A stretch of DNA of 64,000 nucleotides from JANQEU01 sp965601455 (GTDB lineage Bacteria; Bacteroidota; Bacteroidia; Cytophagales; Cyclobacteriaceae). Below are positions 35,962-43,590 of the stretch, piece after piece. The notes beneath the pieces were generated by a model. That model worked only from the letters and a program-made list of their open reading frames with translations, searched no databases and had not been told where the DNA came from. Location: the NCBI GenBank assembly GCA_965601455.1, contig OZ271831.1, positions 1,798,001 to 1,862,000 on the forward strand. The letters run 5' to 3'. A program made the position numbers and the translations under genes. The stretch's first letter is position 1. Each line of letters begins with the position of its first letter.

Positions 35962-36690
35962 ATGAATTCACGAGTAATCAGGAGATCGGTGTTCTGGGGA
36001 TTGGCGATCGTTGTGGTTGCCTTACTATTTGGTTCCATGGGTAGACCTGTCGAATGGGCAGTTACGCTAAGTACGTTTCTTCCATTGGCAATAAGTATTT
36101 CAATACTTTTCAACAGAAAGATTCTACCTAGTTATTTGGAAACTGAAAATCATTTGAAGTTTGCACTTGATGTCACTTATCTCACTGTTTTTGCCCTTTG
36201 GTTGAGCATGGTGTGGATTACAATTCTATTTATATTCCTTGCAGAATATCAATACAGCAATATGCCTAAAAACACAACGGATATTACGAAAGTTGGCTTG
36301 CTGATTTTTGCATTTGTTGCTCTAGAAGCCGTTGCTACCACAATCCGGAGTCTAAGAGATCAAAAGAAAGACATCCAAAATCACGGGCCGAATTGGATAA
36401 CAGTAATTTCAGAAAGGAAACATCTTCGTATCAAGGTCAATGAGATTACTTACGTAGAGTCTTTATCAGATTATATAAAACTACACCTTGGTTCAAGGAC
36501 AATTATCACAAAAGAGACAATTTCAAATTTTGAAAATCGCCTTCCTGATGCATTTAAGCGAGTTCATCGTTCATTTATTGTGAATAGTTACCAAGTTGAT
36601 AGTGTAAGTTCCACTGAGGTGATCCTTGGTGATGTCAAAGTTCCAATTGGAAGAAAATTCAAGGAGAACATCCATAACCTAGGGCGTTAG
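35962..36690 (+). CDS. membrane-anchored LytTR-family transcriptional regulator
   Basis: The 242-residue protein has about four N-terminal membrane helices (about 10-140; FWGLAIVVVALLFGSM, LSTFLPLAISISILF, YLTVFALWLSMVWITILFIFL, VGLLIFAFVALEAVATTI) and no receiver domain. A C-terminal LytTR domain (about 150-242) contains ITYVESLSDYIKLHL and FKRVHRSFIVNSYQVDSV. Such proteins are one-component regulators in which the membrane part probably senses a signal and the LytTR domain binds DNA at the membrane. It diverges from the small TolQ-like gene. Confidence 0.9.
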   Translation: MNSRVIRRSVFWGLAIVVVALLFGSMGRPVEWAVTLSTFLPLAISISILFNRKILPSYLETENHLKFALDVTYLTVFALWLSMVWITILFIFLAEYQYSNMPKNTTDITKVGLLIFAFVALEAVATTIRSLRDQKKDIQNHGPNWITVISERKHLRIKVNEITYVESLSDYIKLHLGSRTIITKETISNFENRLPDAFKRVHRSFIVNSYQVDSVSSTEVILGDVKVPIGRKFKENIHNLGR

Positions 36691-36898
36691 TAAAGATCCA
36701 TAGAACAAAACCGATGATTTCTAAAAAATAATCAGTGCATGTATATAATTGAATTTCAATCATTTATGATTTAGGCTAATTACTTATGTAGTCACCTCGT
36801 ATACGGCTTTTACAATTCGAAATTACCTGTAGACAGTTTATAGACATATAGTATTTCCTGAAATAAGCAATAGTTAAAAAATTCGTTGCAAATCATTG

Positions 36899-37444
36899 AT
36901 GCAAATGATAATCGCACCGAAGGGATTTAACTACGATGTTTCAGTCCAGGATCAAACGTTCAATACGACAACGTATGAACGAGATCTTCAATACCCATGC
37001 AGCCTGGTATATCGCGTGTTGGCGGATTATAGCTGTAACTATCACAAAGTTTTACCCAAATGCTCAGTCAAGTATGTAGTAATCATGCGAGGAGGAAAAG
37101 GCCTTGGAACAGAGCTACGTGTACTTACTCGAGGTCTTATCAAGTCGGGTTCATTTGACTTTGTAGTCGACGAACCAGATCCAGGAAAAGTGATTGTCGT
37201 TCGATGCCGAAAGAATAGTATCGTGATCTCCTACCGCATCAATAGACTAGGAGATAGTAGAACCAGTTTGGCGATTAAATTATTGGTCCCTCAGAAGATT
37301 AGTGATAGCTACTTGAAGTTGGTTTACAAAAAGATGGTATGCTCGGTGATAATGTACAAACATGTCCAATTACTAAGGGAGTTACTTGAGGAAAAAACCA
37401 GGCTCAGGTTAATGATCCCACCTTATTTTATGACAAGCCCATGA
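36899..37444 (+). CDS. SRPBCC (START/polyketide-cyclase-like) fold protein
   Basis: The 181-residue protein shows the helix-grip pattern of SRPBCC proteins: ERDLQYPCSLVYRVLADYSCNYHKVLPKCSVKYVVIMRGGKGLGTELRVLTR, then strands VDEPDPGKVIVVRCRKNSIVISYRINRLGDSRTSLAIKLLVPQ, and a long C-terminal helix KLVYKKMVCSVIMYKHVQLLRELLEEK. These domains bind hydrophobic ligands. The exact start is unsure; I take the ATG at 36899 although another ATG is at 36908. The gene overlaps the next one by 4 bp (ATGA), and a globin gene follows, so a three-gene operon is likely. The ligand is unknown. Confidence 0.7.
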   Translation: MQMIIAPKGFNYDVSVQDQTFNTTTYERDLQYPCSLVYRVLADYSCNYHKVLPKCSVKYVVIMRGGKGLGTELRVLTRGLIKSGSFDFVVDEPDPGKVIVVRCRKNSIVISYRINRLGDSRTSLAIKLLVPQKISDSYLKLVYKKMVCSVIMYKHVQLLRELLEEKTRLRLMIPPYFMTSP

Positions 37445-37815
37445 GTGTATCACAAACCAAGAAATTAATACTGTTGGAGGGGTTTAGAGCACTACCCATT
37501 AAGGATTGGTTGGTAGATGAACTAACCCCGTACGGTTGGATTACCTTGACCATTCGGGCTCTGCCAAAAGTGCTGGAATACAATCCATATTTCTCCGCAT
37601 ATTATGTGAGTGAAGTAGCTATTTGGTCAAAAAAAGAGGTAGAAATACTTAGTAAATACCTGGTACAATTATTCGGGAGACATATACCAGAATCAGTGTT
37701 AAAAGAGAATCTATCGCCATACTATCAAGATCAAAATGAGATAGATATCATCCGGTTGAAAGGCGTAAAAAGTGATATTGATCGTAAGGAGATTTTTAAG
37801 TTTTTGGAAGCGTAG
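37441..37815 (+). CDS. hypothetical protein between SRPBCC and globin genes
   Basis: This 124-residue protein was not recognised. It is soluble, with no signal peptide. It appears alpha/beta (KKLILLEGFRALPIKDWLVDELTPYGWITLTIRALPKVLEYNPYFSAYYVSEVAIWSKKEVEILSKYLVQLFG) and ends in a charged region. The start overlaps the SRPBCC gene by 4 bp and the globin ATG lies 12 nt after the stop, so co-translation with both is expected. It could be an adaptor or effector for the globin, but nothing in the sequence shows an activity. Confidence 0.65.
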   Translation: MSVSQTKKLILLEGFRALPIKDWLVDELTPYGWITLTIRALPKVLEYNPYFSAYYVSEVAIWSKKEVEILSKYLVQLFGRHIPESVLKENLSPYYQDQNEIDIIRLKGVKSDIDRKEIFKFLEA

Positions 37816-37826
37816 TCGTAGGCATA

Positions 37827-38297
37827 ATGTTGGATAGTCGGGACATAGAATTGATGAAAACCAGTTGGGAGAAAGTAACATACTATCCTGAAAGCCTTAG
37901 CTTTTTCTATGAAAACCTATTTGAAATGGCACCTGACTTGAAACGATATTTTCCGGAGGATACCGAAAGACAACGTAAAAAATTGAGTTATGCGATTGGG
38001 TTTTTAATAGCCAATTTGGATCGATTCGATGAATTCAAAGACGTAATCGAAGACATTGGAAGGGTACACAATAAAATGGGAATAAATCCAGGGTATTATC
38101 AATACTTCATCAATGCATTGATTTTCACTATCAAGAATGAGATGGGTGAGGAATACCAGGAAGAAGTTGGTCAGACCTGGAATAGAGTGATGTCGCAGGT
38201 ATCAATGTTGATGATCAATGCCCCGGAGAAAATCGAAAATCGATTTAGTAGATTCTTATCAAAGATGTTCAATAAAGAGTTTGATTTAAGCAAATGA
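37827..38297 (+). CDS. single-domain globin
   Basis: The 156-residue protein aligns with flavohemoglobin-like or sensor-type globins: SWEKVTYYPESLSFFYENLFEMAPDLKRYFPEDTERQRKKLSYAIGFLIANLD (helices A-E) and DIGRVHNKMGINPGYYQYFINALIFTIKNEMG (F-G), with proximal heme ligand H81 in the RVHNKMG motif. The distal position is probably Gln or Lys in TERQRKKL. There is no FAD/NAD reductase domain, so it is an oxygen/NO-binding globin or redox sensor. It is the third gene of a tight cluster with a ligand-binding-fold protein and an unknown protein. Confidence 0.85.
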   Translation: MLDSRDIELMKTSWEKVTYYPESLSFFYENLFEMAPDLKRYFPEDTERQRKKLSYAIGFLIANLDRFDEFKDVIEDIGRVHNKMGINPGYYQYFINALIFTIKNEMGEEYQEEVGQTWNRVMSQVSMLMINAPEKIENRFSRFLSKMFNKEFDLSK

Positions 38298-38350
38298 AAA
38301 TGATGATTACGGACTAAGAACCATGCTATAAATCCTTGATCTCTATACAG

Positions 38351-38433
38351 TGGTTTTATGAGCGGGCCACGGACATTGGATCAGGATTTTTTACCAGCCC
38401 TGTTATTACAATAGTTGGTTTTATGAGCGGGCC
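38351..38433. repeat. 18-bp direct duplication
   Basis: The 18-mer TGGTTTTATGAGCGGGCC occurs at 38351-38368 and again at 38416-38433, a period of 65 bp. The first copy sits in a short frame reading WFYERATDIGSGFF. The second reaches a stop after WFYERADM. The intervening and flanking bases are not repeated. Together with the lack of a real gene in 38298-38583, this looks like a decayed coding fragment, a mobile-element scar or a regulatory repeat pair. Confidence 0.5.
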
Positions 38434-38453
38434 GACATGTAATTTCAGGGCTT

Positions 38454-38469
38454 CCTTTATTTATAAAGG
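38454..38469. repeat. small hairpin in the 286-bp intergenic region
   Basis: CCTTTA (38454-38459) and TAAAGG (38464-38469) form a 6-bp stem with a 4-nt loop, 20 nt after the second 18-bp repeat copy. There is no T-tract after it, so it is not a standard terminator. No other feature was found in the stretch 38298-38583 besides this and the duplication. Confidence 0.3.
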
Positions 38470-38583
38470 TATAGAGAACAAACAAAAAAAGACAACTGCA
38501 ATAGGAGACAACGACGATGACCAACACGTATGGGTCCAGGAGGATCGTTAAGCAAAAATTACAGATATTAAGGGGATTTAAAC

Positions 38584-39804
38584 ATGCTCAATATGAAAAG
38601 TGCCACCTACAGTCGCTTAAGCCTGATGATGTTCCTGGAATTCTTTGTCTGGGGGTCATGGTATGTCACTATTGGTTCTTACCTGGGTAAAATTGGATTT
38701 AGCGGATCAGAAATTGGTAGCACCTATTTAATGAATAGCCTGGCAGCCATTCTATCGCCTTTCCTCGTGGGAATGGTCGCAGATCGATATTTCTCTTCTG
38801 AGAAGGTAATGGGGCTCCTACACCTGGTAGGTGCCGGAGTCTTGTACTTCGCTACTAATGTAACGGACACATTCACACTCATTATATTGATGTTGATTTA
38901 CAATTCTTGCTATATGCCCACTCTGGCTCTTGTAAATAACATAGCATTTCAACAACTAGAATCTCCAGATAGGGAATTTCCAAGGATTCGAGTTTGGGGT
39001 ACTATTGGCTGGATCGCTGCCGGTTTATCCATCAACTTTATTTTAGGTCGGATGATTTCCGATGTTGAGTTGACATCTCTTCCTTTAAAGATGGGGGCAG
39101 TTGTTTCTGTATTCCTGGGATTATACTCATTTACTTTGCCACACACTCCGCCGAAAAATACGGGTAAAGATGTTTCAGTAGGAGATGTTCTGGGATTGAA
39201 AGCGATCAAGCTGATGTCTAATGGTTCTTTCGCTGTATTTGTAATCAGTTCTCTACTTATATCAATTCCTCTTGCTTTCTATTATGCTTTTACTAATCCT
39301 TTCTTAAATGACATTGGAATGACCAATGCTGCTGCAACCCAAACGATAGGACAGGTTTCGGAGGTCCTCTTCATGATTCTAATGCCATTCTTCTTTGTCA
39401 GATTGGGGTTTAAGAAGATGCTATTGGTAGGAATGCTCGCATGGCTGGTAAGATATGTGTTATTCGCTATTGGTGATGCAGATGCAATGATTTGGATGCT
39501 CTTTTTGGGAATTGCATTGCACGGGATATGCTATGATTTCTTTTTCGTCACCGGTCAAATATATGTGGATAAAAAGGCCCCAAAAGATATCAGGGCAAGT
39601 GCCCAAGGCTTTATTACATTAATAACTTACGGCGTAGGTATGGGAATAGGATCCGTGATTTCAGGGAATGTTCTGGATGTATTCACTGAGAACGGTGAGC
39701 GTCTTTGGTCAACATTCTGGTGGGTCCCAGCATTGTTTGCCCTTTTGGTAGCACTAATTTTTGGTATCGCTTTTAAAGAAGAAAAAGGATTGAATGAAAA
39801 ATGA
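38584..39804 (+). CDS. nucleoside:H+ symporter-type MFS transporter
   Basis: The 406-residue protein has 12 predicted helices. The N-terminus (YSRLSLMMFLEFFVWGSWYVTIGSYLGKIGFSGSEIGSTYLMNSLAAILSPFLVGMVADRYF) and EFPRIRVWGTIGWIAAG segment are typical of the nucleoside:H+ symporter family (NupG/XapB-like, PF03825). It probably imports nucleosides with protons. The gene is monocistronic, with a weak AAGGGGA-like ribosome-binding site before the ATG. Another in-frame ATG lies three codons later. Confidence 0.88.
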   Translation: MLNMKSATYSRLSLMMFLEFFVWGSWYVTIGSYLGKIGFSGSEIGSTYLMNSLAAILSPFLVGMVADRYFSSEKVMGLLHLVGAGVLYFATNVTDTFTLIILMLIYNSCYMPTLALVNNIAFQQLESPDREFPRIRVWGTIGWIAAGLSINFILGRMISDVELTSLPLKMGAVVSVFLGLYSFTLPHTPPKNTGKDVSVGDVLGLKAIKLMSNGSFAVFVISSLLISIPLAFYYAFTNPFLNDIGMTNAAATQTIGQVSEVLFMILMPFFFVRLGFKKMLLVGMLAWLVRYVLFAIGDADAMIWMLFLGIALHGICYDFFFVTGQIYVDKKAPKDIRASAQGFITLITYGVGMGIGSVISGNVLDVFTENGERLWSTFWWVPALFALLVALIFGIAFKEEKGLNEK

Positions 39805-39941
39805 ATTCATTAATCATCGAAGCGATATTGAACAGGTCGCAAAACAATCAGCTAATTGTAGTTTATTTTCATTCATTTTGTTCGACTTTGCTAAACCTTC
39901 AGGACCTTGTCGAAGCGGGTATAGGCAAGTATCCCACGTAA

Positions 39942-40409
39942 ATGGATAATGAAAAACAAGAACTTAATGATCTAATGGATAAGGAAAAGGAGATCGGTGT
40001 CTACATAGATCGGACATACAAAGCTGTCAGACAAGATCTGATTATGCGATTCAAATCCTCAAAAGTCGATCTAACTCCAGAACAGTGGGCAGTTGTGTCA
40101 AAACTGAACTTTGATACCGAGGTAACTCAAAAAGATCTAGCAGAAAAGAGCTTTAAGGATAAACCAACACTATCCAGAATTGTCGATTTATTGGTGAAGA
40201 AGGAATTTGTTTATCGTAGGACAGACGATAGCGATCGTAGAAAAGTATTTCTAAGACTTTCATCCCGCGGTAAGGAGATTGTAGACAAAGCCTTGCCGCT
40301 TGTTGTTGCTTCTAGATCAGTAGGCTGGAGAAATCTCTCCAATAAGGAATATGAGGAAATGATCACCACATTGGATAAAATCATGAATAATTATCGATCG
40401 GATTGGTAA
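39942..40409 (+). CDS. MarR-family transcriptional regulator
   Basis: The 155-residue winged-helix protein reads LTPEQWAVVSKLNFDTEVTQKDLAEKSFKDKPTLSRIVDLLVKKEFVYRRTDDSDRRKVFLRLSSRGKEIVDKALP. The DxRxxxLxLT-type wing (DDSDRRKVFLRLS) is diagnostic. N- and C-terminal helices would form the dimer. No cysteine is apparent as a redox switch. Targets are unknown; the closest candidates are the flanking MFS transporter gene and itself. Confidence 0.93.
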   Translation: MDNEKQELNDLMDKEKEIGVYIDRTYKAVRQDLIMRFKSSKVDLTPEQWAVVSKLNFDTEVTQKDLAEKSFKDKPTLSRIVDLLVKKEFVYRRTDDSDRRKVFLRLSSRGKEIVDKALPLVVASRSVGWRNLSNKEYEEMITTLDKIMNNYRSDW

Positions 40410-40469
40410 TAAAAATCCTTGTGTTTTCGAACCAAAAGCAAATTCTAAGGATTATCATGTTTGTTCAAT

Positions 40470-40477
40470 TATCTTTG
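40470..40477 (+). promoter_or_regulatory. perfect -7 promoter element, leaderless start
   Basis: TATCTTTG at 40470-40477 fits TAnnTTTG exactly. It ends 4 nt before the GTG start at 40482 of the ECF sigma gene. I could not find a matching TTTG at -33. The arrangement predicts transcription beginning at the start codon. Confidence 0.45.
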
Positions 40478-40481
40478 CCCT

Positions 40482-41063
40482 GTGAGTAAGACGGAAGCCA
40501 TAGCCTTATATCGTCCATTATTGTATTCCATTGCTCTGAAAATGGTTGGTACACTTGAAGACGCCGAGGACATAGTTCAGGACACTTTCGAGAAGTGGCT
40601 CAAAATAGACCATCGGAAAGTGGAAAACGTTAAGGCGTATCTTATAAAGTCGGTAAGCAATAATTGCCTGAGTTTCTTGAACTCTTTCTGGTCACAAGTG
40701 GCTAAAGATGCTGAAGAAGAGCAGGACAGTCTTATCGATGAGCAACCCAACCGACACATTTTAAACTTTGATATTGATAACCAACTGACGGAGGCTTGGT
40801 CCATCATCCACAGGAAGTTGGAACCCGTTGAGAGACAGATTTTTGTACTTAGAGAGGTTTTCAATGTGGAGTATGATGAATTACAACTTCTTCTCGATAA
40901 GAAGAAAGACAATTGCCGGCAGATATTCTCAAGAGCAAAGGCTAAGCTGCGGGCTGATAAAGACCGATTAATTGCAATGGGGCCTTCCAATCTCGTTCCG
41001 GATTCATTCAAATTCGCCTGTAAGACCGGTTCAATCAGCAAACTGATTGACGATTTAAAATAA
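40482..41063 (+). CDS. ECF-type RNA polymerase sigma-70 factor
   Basis: The 193-residue protein starts at the GTG at 40482. It has sigma region 2 (IALYRPLLYSIALKMVGTLEDAEDIVQDTFEKWLKID, about 5-43) and region 4 (EAWSIIHRKLEPVERQIFVLREVFNVEYDELQLLLDKKKDNCRQIFSRAKAKL, about 106-160). A short C-terminal tail follows. There is no anti-sigma gene next to it. An upstream TTG at 40461 is less likely because it gives a non-family N-terminal extension and because a -7 element lies just before the GTG. Confidence 0.85.
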   Translation: MSKTEAIALYRPLLYSIALKMVGTLEDAEDIVQDTFEKWLKIDHRKVENVKAYLIKSVSNNCLSFLNSFWSQVAKDAEEEQDSLIDEQPNRHILNFDIDNQLTEAWSIIHRKLEPVERQIFVLREVFNVEYDELQLLLDKKKDNCRQIFSRAKAKLRADKDRLIAMGPSNLVPDSFKFACKTGSISKLIDDLK

Positions 41064-41074
41064 ATTTCATCTTT

Positions 41075-41105
41075 TTTGTCACAATTCTGTTTCTTCCTAG
41101 TCTTA
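41075..41105 (+). promoter_or_regulatory. putative promoter of the desaturase gene
   Basis: TTTG at 41075-41078 and TAGTCTTA at 41098-41105 are spaced by exactly 19 nt. The -7 box has two mismatches to TAnnTTTG. The -7 region is also inside a small inverted repeat, CTAGT (41097-41101) and ACTAG (41106-41110), which could be an operator for lipid-responsive control. The ATG lies 32 nt downstream. Confidence 0.4.
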
Positions 41106-41137
41106 ACTAGAAATGAAACACTGAAATCTATAGATAA

Positions 41138-41920
41138 ATGGAAGTAATCCTAATTTTCTTTCTTGCACATTGGTACTTATCACTCTTTTTTCAAACGTTT
41201 TTTCTTCATAGATATGCATCACACCAGGCATTTACTATGAGTAAGGCTTGGGAGAAAGTGTTTTTTGTTCTCACCTGGATTTTTCAGGGGTCCAATTATT
41301 TAAGCGCGTATGGCTATGGTATTATGCACAGGATGCATCATGCATATGCCGATACCCCGCAAGACCCACATTCACCTAAATACGACGAGAGTATTTTTAA
41401 AATGATGTGGAAAACGAAGACAACCTATTCAGCGATAACAAGCAAGAAAGTGGAAGTTGACCCACGATTTACAGCAAACGTTCCGGAGTGGACCTGGTTC
41501 GACAACTTTGCCCGTTCATGGCCATCAAGAATTTTCTGGGGTGCAGTTTACTTCTTTGTTTATTACCAGTTTGCTACAGAATGGTGGTTATGGTTATTAC
41601 TTCCTGCACAATGGCTACTTGCTCCGATTCATGGCGCCATTATCAATTGGTTTGCCCACAAGTATGGATACACGAACTACGAGGTAAAAGATACATCAAA
41701 AAACTTCCTTCCTTTTGACTTTTTAATGATGGGTGAGAGCTATCATAACAACCATCATAAGCATGCAAACCGAGCGAATTTCGGCAGCATTCGTTGGCAT
41801 GAATTTGATCCTACTTACCCAGCTATCTGGATTTTTGATAAGTTAGGAATTATCAGACTTAAGCAGCAAACCGAAACAAAAACCTTAAGAGCGGAATTAA
41901 AAACCAAAAAAGCCGCTTAA
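41138..41920 (+). CDS. membrane fatty acid (acyl-CoA) desaturase
   Basis: The 260-residue protein has the three histidine boxes of delta-9-type desaturases: HRYASH (24-29), HRMHH (64-68) and HNNHH (203-207), plus two pairs of membrane helices. It inserts a cis double bond in acyl chains with oxygen, tuning membrane fluidity. The context of ECF sigma upstream and oxygen respiration downstream suits an aerobe. The C-terminal tail is basic (KTLRAELKTKKAA). It is followed 21 nt later by a strong intrinsic terminator. Confidence 0.93.
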   Translation: MEVILIFFLAHWYLSLFFQTFFLHRYASHQAFTMSKAWEKVFFVLTWIFQGSNYLSAYGYGIMHRMHHAYADTPQDPHSPKYDESIFKMMWKTKTTYSAITSKKVEVDPRFTANVPEWTWFDNFARSWPSRIFWGAVYFFVYYQFATEWWLWLLLPAQWLLAPIHGAIINWFAHKYGYTNYEVKDTSKNFLPFDFLMMGESYHNNHHKHANRANFGSIRWHEFDPTYPAIWIFDKLGIIRLKQQTETKTLRAELKTKKAA

Positions 41921-41941
41921 GGTTTTATTTTAAGATTTGAT

Positions 41942-41969
41942 AAGCCCGGGAGAATTCCCGGGCTTTTTT
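41942..41969 (+). terminator. strong rho-independent terminator
   Basis: AAGCCCGGG (41942-41950) pairs with CCCGGGCTT (41957-41965) around a 6-nt loop, followed by a T-run to 41969. This is a textbook intrinsic terminator and the only one I found in the window. It ends desaturase transcription. Because the A/T-bearing ends make the stem nearly symmetric, it could also work for minus-strand transcripts. Confidence 0.9.
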
Positions 41970-42095
41970 GTTTCGTTTAACCGCTTATTCGTTAAAGATG
42001 ACAAGGATCATATTAGGGATATTTCCTCCTGATATAGATCAATGTTTTTCCAAAAACTTCTTTCAACTGTTTGCGTTAAAGCCATTTTCCAAAAT

Positions 42096-42120
42096 ATTAT
42101 TTAGATTCATTCTAAATAAT
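42096..42120. promoter_or_regulatory. perfect 25-bp palindrome upstream of the respiratory operon
   Basis: ATTATTTAGA at 42096-42105 and TCTAAATAAT at 42111-42120 are perfect 10-bp arms around TTCAT. The core TTTAGAtTCATTCTAAA resembles Fur/Irr-type boxes (TTTAGAA-N3-TTCTAAA) with one mismatch. It lies 108 nt upstream of the -33 box of the act-cox promoter. Iron- or heme-responsive control of this heme- and Fe-S-rich operon is a reasonable inference. The remaining 41970-42227 stretch is AT-rich and I see no gene in it. Confidence 0.6.
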
Positions 42121-42227
42121 GACATTTTCTCGCTTCACTACTTTATCTAAATCATTGATTATCAGTTTATTACTATTAGTCAGCATTCATAGTCTTGTTG
42201 AAGCACATACGCGGTCAGAATTTCATG

Positions 42228-42258
42228 TTTGAAATGAAAAGCCCCCATGTTAGTTTTG
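42228..42258 (+). promoter_or_regulatory. consensus Bacteroidota promoter of the act-cox operon
   Basis: TTTG at 42228-42231 and TAGTTTTG at 42251-42258 are separated by exactly 19 nt. Both elements match the Bacteroidota -33/-7 consensus fully. Transcription should start around 42263-42265, leaving a leader of about 25 nt before the actA ATG at 42290. This is the best promoter in the window. Confidence 0.75.
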
Positions 42259-42289
42259 TGACCCTCAGGACTTGAACGGCAGAACATTA

Positions 42290-43570
42290 ATGTGTAAGAA
42301 AGAATCCTCCAACCCTAAAACCACCAGCGTTTCCCTTCTATTCTTTTTGTTGTTATTCGTGTCTTCTCCCGCTTTCTCGCAGGATGAAGAACCGCCTCAA
42401 TACGACCCGGCAACGCTAGAGTTGGGTGAAAGTTTGTGGAAAGGTAATTGTACCCAGTGCCATGCGATTGGCAGAAAGGTGATCGGACCTGATTTGAAGA
42501 ATGTCGGGCAGAGACTGGAAAAGGATTATCTCATTTCCTGGATAAGGAATTCCCAGGCTGTCATAGAAAGCGGAGACGACTACGCTGTTGCATTGTACGA
42601 GGAGTACAACAGAGTGGCCATGCCTGCATATCCTTTTAGCGATGAAGAGATTGAATCTATTTTGGCATACATCGATGTCGAATCGAACAAGGAACCAGAA
42701 GTCGTTGCTGAAGTAGCAGGCGGAGATGGAGCCTCGGTTGCTGCTGAATCAACTGGACTCTCTGATAGTTATCTGACAGCAATTCTCGTCGTACTTGTCG
42801 TTGTTCTCGTTCTGATTTTGGTTGTCTTGGGACTGATTGTCTCTGTCTTAACTAAATACCTGAAAGATAACAAGGAACTTGCTGATGAAGACAAAGAGGT
42901 CGTAGACCAAAGAGTCAATCTTCCAAAACTATTCCAAAGTAATGCAGTGCTAGGGTCTGTGATTTTCATATTTACGGCCATTGTTCTAAAGACTTTAATC
43001 GATGGAGCATTCTCGATCGGTGTTCAACAAGGGTATCAACCGACTCAACCGATTGCATTCTCTCACGCTATTCACGCAGGACAGTATGAAATTGATTGCC
43101 AGTATTGTCACACAGGAGTGAGAAAAGCGAAATCAGCGAATATCCCTTCAGCGAATATTTGTATGAACTGTCATACCCAGGTTAAAAAGGAATCTCCCGA
43201 AATACAGAAAATTTACGCGGCCATAGATTATGATCCTGAGACTCAGACTTATGGTGACGATATTCAACCTATCGAATGGGTTAGAATTCATAACCTTCCT
43301 GACCTTGCTTACTTCAATCACTCTCAACACGTTCAGGTAGGTGGATTGGAATGTGAGACTTGCCACGGGCCAATTGAGGAGATGGAAGTTGTTTATCAGT
43401 ATTCTAACCTCACAATGGGCTGGTGTATTAATTGCCACAGGGAAACGGATGTAAACACCAAAGGCAATGAGTACTATTCAAATCTTGTTAAACTTCACAA
43501 TGAAAAGAGTAAGGAACCAATGAAAGTAGAAGACATTGGAGGACTGGAGTGCTCTAAATGTCATTACTAA
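42290..43570 (+). CDS. actA: Alternative Complex III subunit A, fused monoheme and pentaheme cytochrome c
   Basis: The 426-residue protein has a signal peptide (about 8-30, AFSQ/D). A class-I cytochrome c domain (CTQCH, C54-H58; methionine in VAMPAYPF) is followed by a membrane helix (about 160-188), a second helix (about 216-240) and the pentaheme domain with CQYCH, CMNCH, CETCH, CINCH and CSKCH. In total there are six c-type heme motifs. ActA accepts electrons from the ActB/ActC quinol module and passes them to ActE or the oxidase. The start is the ATG at 42290; a TTG 6 codons upstream would fall close to the promoter start point. Confidence 0.93.
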   Translation: MCKKESSNPKTTSVSLLFFLLLFVSSPAFSQDEEPPQYDPATLELGESLWKGNCTQCHAIGRKVIGPDLKNVGQRLEKDYLISWIRNSQAVIESGDDYAVALYEEYNRVAMPAYPFSDEEIESILAYIDVESNKEPEVVAEVAGGDGASVAAESTGLSDSYLTAILVVLVVVLVLILVVLGLIVSVLTKYLKDNKELADEDKEVVDQRVNLPKLFQSNAVLGSVIFIFTAIVLKTLIDGAFSIGVQQGYQPTQPIAFSHAIHAGQYEIDCQYCHTGVRKAKSANIPSANICMNCHTQVKKESPEIQKIYAAIDYDPETQTYGDDIQPIEWVRIHNLPDLAYFNHSQHVQVGGLECETCHGPIEEMEVVYQYSNLTMGWCINCHRETDVNTKGNEYYSNLVKLHNEKSKEPMKVEDIGGLECSKCHY

Positions 43571-43590
43571 ATCTTGGGGGTACTTAACAC

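Noticed and set aside
36691..36895. Regulatory or RNA structure upstream of the SRPBCC/globin operon
   Set aside because: The 205-bp region contains a short ATTGAATTTCAAT palindrome, but this is AT-rich, only loosely symmetric, and has no identifiable promoter pair.
38336..38551. 71-codon frame containing WFYERATDIGSGFF
   Set aside because: No family signal, no ribosome-binding site, and the frame is broken across the 18-bp repeat copies. It is reported as a repeat instead.
41998..42150. 50-codon frame (MTRIILGIFPPDID...) upstream of the respiratory operon
   Set aside because: The composition reflects AT-rich DNA, it spans the 25-bp palindrome, and it lacks a plausible start signal.
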